Below, one piece after another: positions 54,008-62,150 of a stretch of DNA of 64,000 bases. The notes below the pieces were generated by a model that was not told the DNA's origin, searched no databases, and saw only the letters and a program-made list of their open reading frames with translations. The translations under genes were made by a program, and so were the position numbers. The DNA lies in NCBI GenBank assembly GCA_027068075.1, contig JAMOUJ010000002.1:62001-126000 (forward strand), read 5' to 3'. Position 1 is the stretch's first letter. Each line of letters begins with the position of its first letter. Origin of the DNA: Candidatus Aminicenantota bacterium (GTDB lineage Bacteria > Acidobacteriota > Aminicenantia > S016-38).

Positions 54008-55287
54008 CTCTTACTCCTGAGGTATTCTATTAGAAGCCTAACCCCGAATCCCGTAGCCCCGGCGGGCATGTAGAAAAAGGGCTTGTCAATCATGGCCGGC
54101 CCTGCAATGTCCAGGTGAACCCACCGGGCTTCGGAAACGAATTCCCTCAGAAACAGGGCGGCCATTATGGAGCCTCCGCTCCTTCCGTAGCCGGCGTTTT
54201 TTATGTCTGCCCTTCTGGACTCCAGTTCCTTGCGATAGTCGTCCAGAAGGGGCATCCTCCAGAGCATCTCCCCGCTTTCAGAAGAGGCCTCCATGAAGGC
54301 CCGGGCCTCGTCCTCGTCGGTGGAATAAAGGGCGGCTACCAGTTCCCCCAGGGCCACCACCGCCGCCCCGGTAAGGGTGGCCAGGTCCACCACCGCATCG
54401 GCTCCCTGCCTCTCCGCATACACGATGGCATCGGCCAGGGCCAGGCGTCCCTCGGCATCGGTGTTGTCCACCTCCACCCTCTTTCCGTTGGCCATCTCAA
54501 TTATGTCCCCGGGCTTGTAGGAACTTCCCGAAGGCAAGTTTTCCGCCAGGGGCATAATCCCCAGGACTTCGCAGTTGGGCTCCAGGGCCGGAAGAACCCT
54601 CATGGCCCCCAGCACCGCCCCGGCTCCGGCCATGTCCATGTGCATTCCCTTTATGGCCTTGGAAGGCTTAAGATTCAAACCTCCGCTGTCAAAGGTTATT
54701 CCCTTACCCACCAGGGCCAGCCTTCCCCGGGGATGGGAGGGTCTGTATCTAACGATGACGACCCTGGGGGGAACAGCGGAGCCCCTACCCACCGCCAGGG
54801 TGCCGAAAAATCCGTTTTCCTCAAGCCAGGAGCCCTCCCCCACCTCCACTTCAAGCCCGATCTCCTCAAGTTGCCTGGCCCTGAGGGCGAATTCCTCCGG
54901 ATTCATAACCGAGGGGGCTTCGTTTATTATGTCCCTGGCGAAGAAAACCGCATCCTTCACCTGAAGGACCTCCTCCAGCCAGGGGGCCTCCTCCACCCAC
55001 AGGGTTTTCTCGTCGTCCTCTCCCTTCCTCCTCCTGGAAAAATCGTAGTCGGCCAGAAGGACTCCCTCCACGAAATCCATGGAAAATTCCCCCAGGGACG
55101 AGGTGGAAGCGTAGGACTCCTTTATCTTCAGTTTATCCATGATGGCCACCGCCTCGGCTCCCCTTCTGCGGGCCTCCTCCCTGGTCTCCGGCCTTTTCAG
55201 GTAGAAAACTCCATCCCGATATCCTTCCTTCTCTTCGTCAAAACCGAAGGTAAACAGTTCTTTTTTGATTCCCGTTTCTATTTTCAT
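54004..55287 (-). CDS. pepA: Leucyl aminopeptidase (M17 family)
   Basis: About 427 residues. The two-zinc site is complete: GKGITFDSGGLNLKP, MHMDMAGAGAVLG and the signature NTDAEGRLALADA. It removes N-terminal amino acids in the cytoplasm. I chose the ATG at 55287, which lies 7 bases after a good -10 element; an upstream ATG (55323) would run through the promoter. It heads the operon that carries the Cys-His-Ser-Ala protein and radical SAM enzyme. Confidence 0.94.
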   Translation of the reverse strand: MKIETGIKKELFTFGFDEEKEGYRDGVFYLKRPETREEARRRGAEAVAIMDKLKIKESYASTSSLGEFSMDFVEGVLLADYDFSRRRKGEDDEKTLWVEEAPWLEEVLQVKDAVFFARDIINEAPSVMNPEEFALRARQLEEIGLEVEVGEGSWLEENGFFGTLAVGRGSAVPPRVVIVRYRPSHPRGRLALVGKGITFDSGGLNLKPSKAIKGMHMDMAGAGAVLGAMRVLPALEPNCEVLGIMPLAENLPSGSSYKPGDIIEMANGKRVEVDNTDAEGRLALADAIVYAERQGADAVVDLATLTGAAVVALGELVAALYSTDEDEARAFMEASSESGEMLWRMPLLDDYRKELESRRADIKNAGYGRSGGSIMAALFLREFVSEARWVHLDIAGPAMIDKPFFYMPAGATGFGVRLLIEYLRSKR

Positions 55288-55294
55288 ACTGGAA

Positions 55295-55323
55295 ATATTA
55301 ACATCCTCCCCTGAAGTTATCAA
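55295..55323 (-). promoter_or_regulatory. Promoter for the pepA-CHSA operon, leaderless type
   Basis: TTGATA (55318-55323, minus strand), 17-bp spacer, TAATAT (55295-55300), then 7 bases to the ATG at 55287. No ribosome site. This is the only strong promoter seen upstream of the seven-gene operon. Confidence 0.6.
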
Positions 55324-55330
55324 ATAAGCG

Positions 55331-55359
55331 TTGAGGAAAAAAGGCCCAGAAGATAAAAT
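55331..55359 (+). promoter_or_regulatory. Promoter for threonine aldolase
   Basis: TTGAGG (55331-55336), 17-bp spacer, TAAAAT (55354-55359). AGGAGG at 55367-55372 precedes the ATG at 55377. It is back-to-back with the pepA promoter; the two -35 elements are 7 bases apart. Confidence 0.6.
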
Positions 55360-55376
55360 GGAAGCAGGAGGATAAA

Positions 55377-56414
55377 ATGGGTTACCGTGGAATATTCGAT
55401 TTCAGAAGCGATACGGTCACCAGGCCCACGGAGGAGATGAGGAGGGCCATGTATCAGGCCGAGGTGGGGGACGATGTTCTGAGAGACGATCCCACCGTCC
55501 TCAGGCTGGAAGAACTGGCCGCAGAAAAACTCGGTAAGGAAGCGGCCCTCTTCGTCCCCTCGGGGACCATGGGTAACACCATAGCCCTGAAGGTGGCGGT
55601 GGGGGAAGGAAACGAGATCCTTCTGGAGGAAAAATCCCACATTTACAATTTTGAAAGCGGAAATGTTTCCCGAATAGTGGGGGCCCTTCCCAGACCACTC
55701 CCCTCAAAAAGGGGAACTGTCCCCCTGGAGGTTCTCAGGGAAAACATCCACGGGGGAGACAGGTTGCACATCCCCCCCACCGTGGCCCTCTCCCTGGAAA
55801 ACACTCATAATTACTGGGGAGGGGCCGTTTTAAAACCCACCTATCTTGAGGAGGTGGGGAAGTTCTCCAGGGAAATGGGCCTCCACTTTCACATGGACGG
55901 TGCCCGCATCTTCAATGCGGCGGTGGCCCTGGGAATCCCTGCCGGGGAACTGGCATCCCATGCCCACTCGGTTATGTTCTGCGTCTCCAAGGGGCTTTCT
56001 GCCCCGGTGGGCTCCCTGCTGGTGGGGAACAGGGAGTTGGTAGAGAGGGCCCTCCGGGTAAGAAAATTCCTGGGAGGGGCCATGAGGCAGGCGGGAATTT
56101 TAGCGGCGGCGGGGATCGTGGCCCTCACTAAGATGGTGGACCGCCTGGCCGAAGACCACGCCAGGGCAAGGAAATTGGCCCTGGGGCTTTCCGCCATGGA
56201 TGGCATAGAAATTGACCCCGCGGAAGTGGAAACCAACATAGTGATCTTCCGCCTGCGGAAAATGGAAGTCCCGGTCTTCCTGGAAAACCTCAAAAAGGAG
56301 GGCATCCTGGCCCTGGGATTTGGGAAATCCAGGGTCAGGATGGTTCTTCACAAGGACCTGGACGACCGGGATGTGGAGAAAGCCCTCCGGGCCATCTCCA
56401 GGATGATGTCCTGA
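55377..56414 (+). CDS. ltaE: Low-specificity L-threonine aldolase
   Basis: 345-residue PLP enzyme that cleaves threonine or allo-threonine to glycine and acetaldehyde. The start FDFRSDTVTRPTEEMR and the GDDVLRDDPTV segment are typical. The PLP lysine lies in CVSKGLSAPVGS, and HMDGARIFNA holds the PLP-binding Asp. With Kbl (9161) it could feed or drain the glycine pool. It ends 12 bases before the convergent CsgG-like gene. Confidence 0.93.
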   Translation: MGYRGIFDFRSDTVTRPTEEMRRAMYQAEVGDDVLRDDPTVLRLEELAAEKLGKEAALFVPSGTMGNTIALKVAVGEGNEILLEEKSHIYNFESGNVSRIVGALPRPLPSKRGTVPLEVLRENIHGGDRLHIPPTVALSLENTHNYWGGAVLKPTYLEEVGKFSREMGLHFHMDGARIFNAAVALGIPAGELASHAHSVMFCVSKGLSAPVGSLLVGNRELVERALRVRKFLGGAMRQAGILAAAGIVALTKMVDRLAEDHARARKLALGLSAMDGIEIDPAEVETNIVIFRLRKMEVPVFLENLKKEGILALGFGKSRVRMVLHKDLDDRDVEKALRAISRMMS

Positions 56415-56426
56415 AACCGACTGGAC

Positions 56427-57074
56427 TTATATTATTCCCAGCCCCCGGGCCTTTTTGATCATCTTGTCCACCAACTTCTTGACGGCCTTTTCCGAGGCCT
56501 TGGAGATGGAACTCTCGCCCCCAACAAGTCCTCCGCCGGCGCTGGTTATTGCGCCCACCAGAATGCCGGTGCTCTTGTCCTCGGCCTTCACGGAGAAAAG
56601 GATCTCCCCGGTTTCAACATCTATCAACTGAGCGGTAAGGCCAACCTTGGCCTGGGCCAGTTTCACACCTCCGCCTCCGATGCCCAGTTTGTTTCCCACG
56701 AGACCCAGGGCTCCGCCCTTCTTTTTCTGCTCAAACTTGTAAACTGTTCCCACCACTATGTATTTCACTCCGGCAAGTTTCCCTATCTTCACGGCGGTGG
56801 AAGCATCGGCCCTGTCCGAATGCTGGAAGTCCTGCTCGTTGAGTATGGAGTTGAGGTATTTTCTGGAATAGATCCTGAAAACCATCCTGTCCAGGAGTTC
56901 GTTCTCCACCAGGGCCTGAATCCCTTCCCCGATGTCGTAGGAGCCCCACCACTGGTTCCTTATGGGCGAAAAATCAAACTTGAGAACGGCCACCTTGGGC
57001 CTCTGGGTCTGAGCCAGCAGAGGAAGAACCATGACGATGCCCAGGACAAAAACTAAGGCTTTTTTCAGTTTCAT
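56427..57074 (-). CDS. Exported CsgG/HfaB-like protein
   Basis: 215 residues. A signal peptide (ALVFVLGIVMVLPLLAQ) is followed by the CsgG-type fold: KVAVLKFDFSP, LVENELLDRMVFRIYSRKYLNSILNE, and AGVKYIVVGTVYKFE with AQLIDVETGEILFSVKAE. Gly-rich stretches (GGGGVK, SAGGGLVGGESS) interrupt it. No lipobox Cys is present, unlike CsgG. CsgG-like proteins form outer-membrane pores or periplasmic sensors. A GGAGGG site precedes the ATG, with a 71-base gap from the M24 gene. Confidence 0.78.
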   Translation of the reverse strand: MKLKKALVFVLGIVMVLPLLAQTQRPKVAVLKFDFSPIRNQWWGSYDIGEGIQALVENELLDRMVFRIYSRKYLNSILNEQDFQHSDRADASTAVKIGKLAGVKYIVVGTVYKFEQKKKGGALGLVGNKLGIGGGGVKLAQAKVGLTAQLIDVETGEILFSVKAEDKSTGILVGAITSAGGGLVGGESSISKASEKAVKKLVDKMIKKARGLGII

Positions 57075-57145
57075 TGAACCCTCCTTTGTTGTTATAGGTT
57101 ACGGAAAGTTTAAACTCTTTTAAGGAAAATCTCAAATAAAAGGGG

Positions 57146-58327
57146 TTATCCTATCACCCAGAGGTCTTCCTGGAGGGTGGAGATGAATTCGGCTCCCCCG
57201 GACCTGAGAACCACCATTTCCTCCAGGCTCACCACCCCGTAATCCGGCAGGTTTATCCTGGGCTCCAGGGTGAACACCATGCCCTCTTCCAGGGGAAGAT
57301 AGGGAAGGGAGCCGTATCTTTCCCACCGGGGCGCCAGAAGGGCCGCTCCATCGTGGGCATCCCTTCCCACCTGGTGGCCCAGGGCGTGGGGATATTCCTC
57401 GTAACCCCTGGAGGTTATGTAGTCCCTGGCTATCTGGTCCACCTCCCATCCCTTCATCCCGGGCTTCATGGCCCGGGCCGATTCCCTGATGGCATCCCTG
57501 ATGGTTTCAAAGGCCCTCTGAACCTCCCCCGGAGGTGAAGATTCCCCCTCCCGTGGAAAATACCACATCCTCTGAAGGTCCGAGCAGTAGCCGTCCAGTT
57601 TTATCCCAAAATCTATGTTTAAGAGGTACCCTTCCTCTATTTTTCTGTCCGTGGGGGAGGAATGGGCTCCGAATTCCTGGGGACCGGCGAAAACCGCAGG
57701 ACAGGAAGATGGCTCCCAGGCAGGCTCAGCCCCTAATTCCTCCATCCACTTCACCAGGTAGGCGGCCACTTCCTTTTCGCTCATCCCCACCCTCAGGACC
57801 CCACTTAGCCGCTCAAACATTTTCTCCGTCTCCTCCACGGCCCTTCGGATTCTCCTGAGTTCCTCCGGAGTTTTTCTGCTGCGGAGGGCCTGCACCACCT
57901 CCTCGGCGGAGACCAGTTTTGAAAGGAAGGGGGTCCCCTCCAGGTGTTCCTGGAGGAGAAGAAACATCCCGTGGGTCAGCCCATCGCTGGTGGGATCAAA
58001 AAGGGAATAGTTTATCCCGATGGAGGCGGGCTTCTTTTCCCGGAGAACCTCCAGAAGGACCTCCTTTATGCCTCCCCGGTAGGTCAAAACCCTGTGGAAT
58101 ATCCCGCTCCTCCTGGCCTGCTCTCCGTCCAATTCCCCCACTATGGCCACCGCCTCCCCATGGGCAAAGAACATGAGAGCCGACTGCCAGGTAAGGTTGT
58201 GGGGATAGAGGTACTGGAGGGCGGGGTCGGGATTCATCCTGCTCTCCCTTACGAAGAACATCCAGAGGTCTATTTTCTTCTCTTTGAGGATGGAGAAGGC
58301 CTGTTCCCTCTTCTCCTTCTCAATCAT
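57146..58327 (-). CDS. M24 family metallopeptidase (Xaa-Pro peptidase-like)
   Basis: 393 residues. N-terminal creatinase-like domain (about 1-160) and C-terminal pita-bread domain. The five metal ligands are visible: IDFGIKL, CSDLQR, ALGHQVG, TLEP and SLEEMV. Members cleave Xaa-Pro peptides, but some act on other substrates. It lies next to an oligopeptide transporter, suggesting use of imported peptides. The start overlaps the OPT stop (ATGA). Confidence 0.9.
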   Translation of the reverse strand: MIEKEKREQAFSILKEKKIDLWMFFVRESRMNPDPALQYLYPHNLTWQSALMFFAHGEAVAIVGELDGEQARRSGIFHRVLTYRGGIKEVLLEVLREKKPASIGINYSLFDPTSDGLTHGMFLLLQEHLEGTPFLSKLVSAEEVVQALRSRKTPEELRRIRRAVEETEKMFERLSGVLRVGMSEKEVAAYLVKWMEELGAEPAWEPSSCPAVFAGPQEFGAHSSPTDRKIEEGYLLNIDFGIKLDGYCSDLQRMWYFPREGESSPPGEVQRAFETIRDAIRESARAMKPGMKGWEVDQIARDYITSRGYEEYPHALGHQVGRDAHDGAALLAPRWERYGSLPYLPLEEGMVFTLEPRINLPDYGVVSLEEMVVLRSGGAEFISTLQEDLWVIG

Positions 58328-60306
58328 TCCTCAACCCTCCGGGCGTAATACCAGAAGAAGAGGAAAAGAAGGGTGTAGGCTATGAGGCTTATGACCTCAC
58401 CCTGTGTGTTCAACCACTGGACTCCCTTCCTCAAGCCGAAGTTTATGCTCTCGGAGAGGTTGAGAAACTTCAGGAAAGCCCCCACAACGCCCATGAGGGC
58501 TCCTCCGGCTATGAACCCGGAGGCTATCAGGGTTCCCCTGTCTCTCCTCTTCTTCGCCAATTCTCCGTCTCCCCTCCCCACCAGATAGGAAAGGAACCCT
58601 CCCACCAGAAGGGGAAGGTTGAGTTCCAGGGGAAGGTACATTCCCAGCGCAAAGGCCAGGGTTGGAACCTTGGACATTTCTATCAGCACCGCCACTATGG
58701 CTCCTACGCCGTAAAGAAGCCAGGGCACAGGTTCCCGGCTCATCATGGATTTTATTATCACCGCCATGAGGTTCGCCTGGGGAGCCTGAAGGCTCTCCTG
58801 TCCCCCTGTAAAACCGTAGGCCTGGTTGAGGACCATTATTACTATTCCTATTAGAAGGGCGGAAACGGCGATCCCAAGGAACTTAAACCTTTCCTGGTTC
58901 CTGGGGGTGGCACCGGTCCAGTAACCTATCTTCAGGTCGGTGATGAATCCACCGGCCACCGAAAGGGCCGTACACACCACCGAACCTATGAGAAGGGCTA
59001 TTATCATCCCCCGGGCTCCGCTGAGACCTGCGTAAACTAGAACCAGGGAGGATATTATCAGGGTCACCAGGGTCATTCCGGAGACGGGATTGGTCCCCAC
59101 TATGGCTATGGCCGTGGCAGCCACCGTGGTAAATAAAAAGGCCAGCAGTATGGCCACCAGAACCCCTATGGTGGCTATCTTGGCGTTGGAGAAGGAAAAG
59201 AAGAAAATCCACATGGCCACGACCACCGCGGCAATTCCCAGGATTATAGTGCTCATTTTAAGGTCCGTGTCGTAGCGGGGTCGGGCCTCGGAGCCTTCAC
59301 GCTTCCGGAATATTTCCTTAAACCCCATGGAGAAGGACCTGTACATTATGGGGAGGCTCTTTATTATCCCTATAAAACCCGCCGTGGCTATGGCCCCTAT
59401 ACCTATTTTTTGAGCGTAGGTTTTAAACAGCAGGGCCTCGTTCATGGAGGAGATGGGAACTGACCCCGGAGGAATTATTCCCAGGGCGTGACGCCCAAAC
59501 TCCCATATTATCGGAACGAGAACGAAGGTGGAAAGAAGGCTTCCTGCCACTATCACCGCGGAATAGCGCAGGCCCACTATGTATCCCAATCCCAGAAGGG
59601 AGGCCACCGCATCCAGTTTCAAAACCATCCTCGCCTTCTCGTTTATGTGCTTCATAAAGGGGATCCATTGGAATTCCAGAAACTCGTCCCAAAGTTTAAC
59701 GGTCCCCGCCAGAAAATCGTACACTCCGCCGATGAGCATGCTCCACACCAGAACCAGGGCTCCCTTTCCCCCGGTCTCTCCGGCAACTAAAATCTCCGTG
59801 GTGGCAGTGGCCTCGGGGAAGGGGAGTTTACCGTGCATCTCCGCCACGAAGTATCTTCTCAGGGGGATCAGGAAGAATACCCCCAGGGCTCCTCCCAGGA
59901 AGGCGGAAATGGCTATGGCCATGAGAAGGGAAAGGGAAGAGGAAAATTGGTTTTGAAGGCCCAAGATGAAAATAGCCGGGGTGGTGAAGATGGCCCCGGC
60001 CACGATTACTCCGGAGGCGGCCCCGATGGATTGGATTATCACATTTTCCAGAAGGGTGGACTTCCTTTTGTAAAGGGCAGATATCCCCACGGCCAGGATG
60101 GCAATGGGTATGGCAGCCTCAAAGACCTGACCCACCTTCAGGCCGAGGTATCCGGCGGCAAAGGTGAAGACGGCGGCCATTACCGTTCCCCAGAAGATGG
60201 ACCTTCCCGTTACTTCGGGGACATCGTCCTGGGGAACCACCGGTATGTATTTTTCCCCTTCCTTAAGGGGGGTGTAGGCGTTGGGCGGAAGACCTTTTCC
60301 CATCAA
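58324..60306 (-). CDS. OPT family oligopeptide transporter
   Basis: 660-residue proton-coupled importer with about 14-16 membrane helices. The family start VTGRSIFWGTVMAAVFTFAAGYLGLKVGQ and the GGALGVFFLIPLRRY loop are present, with PFPEATATTEILVAGE following. OPT members take up di- to pentapeptides or metal chelates. Its start overlaps the ppiD stop, and the peptidase gene follows. Confidence 0.92.
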   Translation of the reverse strand: MMGKGLPPNAYTPLKEGEKYIPVVPQDDVPEVTGRSIFWGTVMAAVFTFAAGYLGLKVGQVFEAAIPIAILAVGISALYKRKSTLLENVIIQSIGAASGVIVAGAIFTTPAIFILGLQNQFSSSLSLLMAIAISAFLGGALGVFFLIPLRRYFVAEMHGKLPFPEATATTEILVAGETGGKGALVLVWSMLIGGVYDFLAGTVKLWDEFLEFQWIPFMKHINEKARMVLKLDAVASLLGLGYIVGLRYSAVIVAGSLLSTFVLVPIIWEFGRHALGIIPPGSVPISSMNEALLFKTYAQKIGIGAIATAGFIGIIKSLPIMYRSFSMGFKEIFRKREGSEARPRYDTDLKMSTIILGIAAVVVAMWIFFFSFSNAKIATIGVLVAILLAFLFTTVAATAIAIVGTNPVSGMTLVTLIISSLVLVYAGLSGARGMIIALLIGSVVCTALSVAGGFITDLKIGYWTGATPRNQERFKFLGIAVSALLIGIVIMVLNQAYGFTGGQESLQAPQANLMAVIIKSMMSREPVPWLLYGVGAIVAVLIEMSKVPTLAFALGMYLPLELNLPLLVGGFLSYLVGRGDGELAKKRRDRGTLIASGFIAGGALMGVVGAFLKFLNLSESINFGLRKGVQWLNTQGEVISLIAYTLLFLFFWYYARRVEE

Positions 60307-62150
60307 TACCCTCCGAGAAGTTCTTTCTTTATTTTCTCAAAGGCAGAACCGTTAAACTTAACCTTCATGCTTTCGGTCTGCCTCTGTAGAAAGGCCCGAT
60401 AGAAATTGTCCTTTTCCCTTTGAAGCATTTGCTGGGCGAACTTGGGAAGTTCCTTTTTGAGTTTTTCCCGGTCCAGTATCCTCTCCTTTATCCTGAAGAC
60501 TAAAGCGCCCCGGGGAAGAAGGATAACCCTGGACCACTTGTTTAGAGGGGCATCCAGAAGGGCCTCCACGGCCCCGGGGTTGAGTTCTATGTTGTCGTCC
60601 CTGAAGGCCCTGGAATAATCCGTGGTGACTTCCTTGTGGAGAACCGCCGGAGGAAGTTTTCCACCCTTCACGGCCTCCTCCAGAACCTTCCTGGCCCTTT
60701 CTTTTTTCTTTTCCATCAAAAGTTCCTCGGTGATCCTCTCCACGAACTCCTCGTATTTGCCGGGCCTGGAGGGTTGAATTTTATCCAGGCGAACCACGAA
60801 GAACCCGGTGTAGCCCCTTATGGGCTGGCTAATTTTTCCTTCCTTTAACTGGAAAAGAACCGCCGAAACCGTGGCGGTGGGATCACCTTCGGTGGGCTCC
60901 CCCAGCCTCAGGAAGTCCGTTTTGTAAAGTTTCAGGCCGTACTTCTTGGCTGCCTGGGCAAGGCCCTTCTTTTTGGCATCCCTGTAAACCTTCTTGGCCA
61001 GATCGGCAGCGAGTTCCCAGGCCTTCTTCAGTTTAAGGGCCTCCTCCACCTGTGGCCTGACCTCGCTGAGTTTCTTGAAGCCCCCGGGAATTTTTCTGAC
61101 GAGTTTCACCACCTCAAACCCATCCTTCACCTTGAGGGGCGGGGATATTTCATCAATTCTGGCCTGGGAAAGCCAGGTCCTCTCTGCGGGGGAGATGGCG
61201 TTGACCGGCAACCTCTCCACCTTCTCCACCTTGCCGAATTTCTTCCCGGCCACCTCCAGGGCGGTCCCCTTTTTCAACTGGGCCACCAGGGCATTCAGGT
61301 CCTTTTCGGTTTTGACCTTTACCCTGATGAAATCGTACAGGTCAGGTTTGGCGAACATGTCTTTGTTTTCGTCGTAGTATTCCTTTAACTCCCTGGGGAG
61401 TATGCTGACCTTCTCCTTCATCTTTATGGCAGATATGAAAACGAATTCCCCCTTTCTCCTTTCAGGAACCATAAATTTATCCCTGTGCTTCTGGAAATAG
61501 GCTTTCCTTTCCTCTTCGGTGGGTTTTTCAACCTCCACATCGGCGTAGGGGTAATAGAGTATTTCCGCCACGAACTTCTCGTTGTTGAAACGATAGGCCC
61601 TTTCCAGTTCCGCAGGATTAAGCCTCACGCCGGCGGTAATCACCTCCCGGAGTTTCCTCTCCAGAAGGTATAGTCTCATCTGCTGTTCAAATCTGGGGAC
61701 GGACATGCGATAAAGGGTCATAACTCTTCTCTTGTATTCCTGGGGTCCCACAAATACTCCGTTGACCTGAAAGGCCGGCATGCTTTCTATAAACTGGGCC
61801 AATTCCTTATCCCCTACGGTGATGTGGAATTTAGAGGCGATCTTTTTCAGGATTATTCTGTACTCCAGAGTTTGAAGCACCCGCTCCGCCAGACCCATCC
61901 TTTCTATAAGCCCCTTGGTTATCGGCCTGTCCCCCAGGCGATCCCTGAGGCTCTCAATTTGGGCGTAAAACTCCTGGCGGAATGTGTCCCGGTCTATCTT
62001 TTCCCCCGCCACCTGGGCTATTACATTGGGTCCTCCCCCAGAGATCCTTCCGGAACCCCAGGCCACGAAAACGAAGAGGATGAAGACCCCTATAACCGCC
62101 CAGAGGATTATATTTTTCATCACCTTGCTTTTTCTGAATTTCCTCAGCAT
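60303..62150 (-). CDS. ppiD: PpiD/SurA-like peptidyl-prolyl isomerase, membrane anchored
   Basis: 615 residues. Single N-terminal membrane helix (about 13-32), then a SurA-N chaperone domain (VAGEKIDRDTFRQEF, MPAFQVNGVFVGPQEYKRRVM), parvulin-like PPIase region (about 240-360) and a helical C-terminus. PpiD helps periplasmic folding of exported proteins. The PPIase core is diverged, so catalysis is uncertain. Start overlaps the upstream propeller gene stop by one base (TAATG). Confidence 0.88.
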   Translation of the reverse strand: MLRKFRKSKVMKNIILWAVIGVFILFVFVAWGSGRISGGGPNVIAQVAGEKIDRDTFRQEFYAQIESLRDRLGDRPITKGLIERMGLAERVLQTLEYRIILKKIASKFHITVGDKELAQFIESMPAFQVNGVFVGPQEYKRRVMTLYRMSVPRFEQQMRLYLLERKLREVITAGVRLNPAELERAYRFNNEKFVAEILYYPYADVEVEKPTEEERKAYFQKHRDKFMVPERRKGEFVFISAIKMKEKVSILPRELKEYYDENKDMFAKPDLYDFIRVKVKTEKDLNALVAQLKKGTALEVAGKKFGKVEKVERLPVNAISPAERTWLSQARIDEISPPLKVKDGFEVVKLVRKIPGGFKKLSEVRPQVEEALKLKKAWELAADLAKKVYRDAKKKGLAQAAKKYGLKLYKTDFLRLGEPTEGDPTATVSAVLFQLKEGKISQPIRGYTGFFVVRLDKIQPSRPGKYEEFVERITEELLMEKKKERARKVLEEAVKGGKLPPAVLHKEVTTDYSRAFRDDNIELNPGAVEALLDAPLNKWSRVILLPRGALVFRIKERILDREKLKKELPKFAQQMLQREKDNFYRAFLQRQTESMKVKFNGSAFEKIKKELLGGY

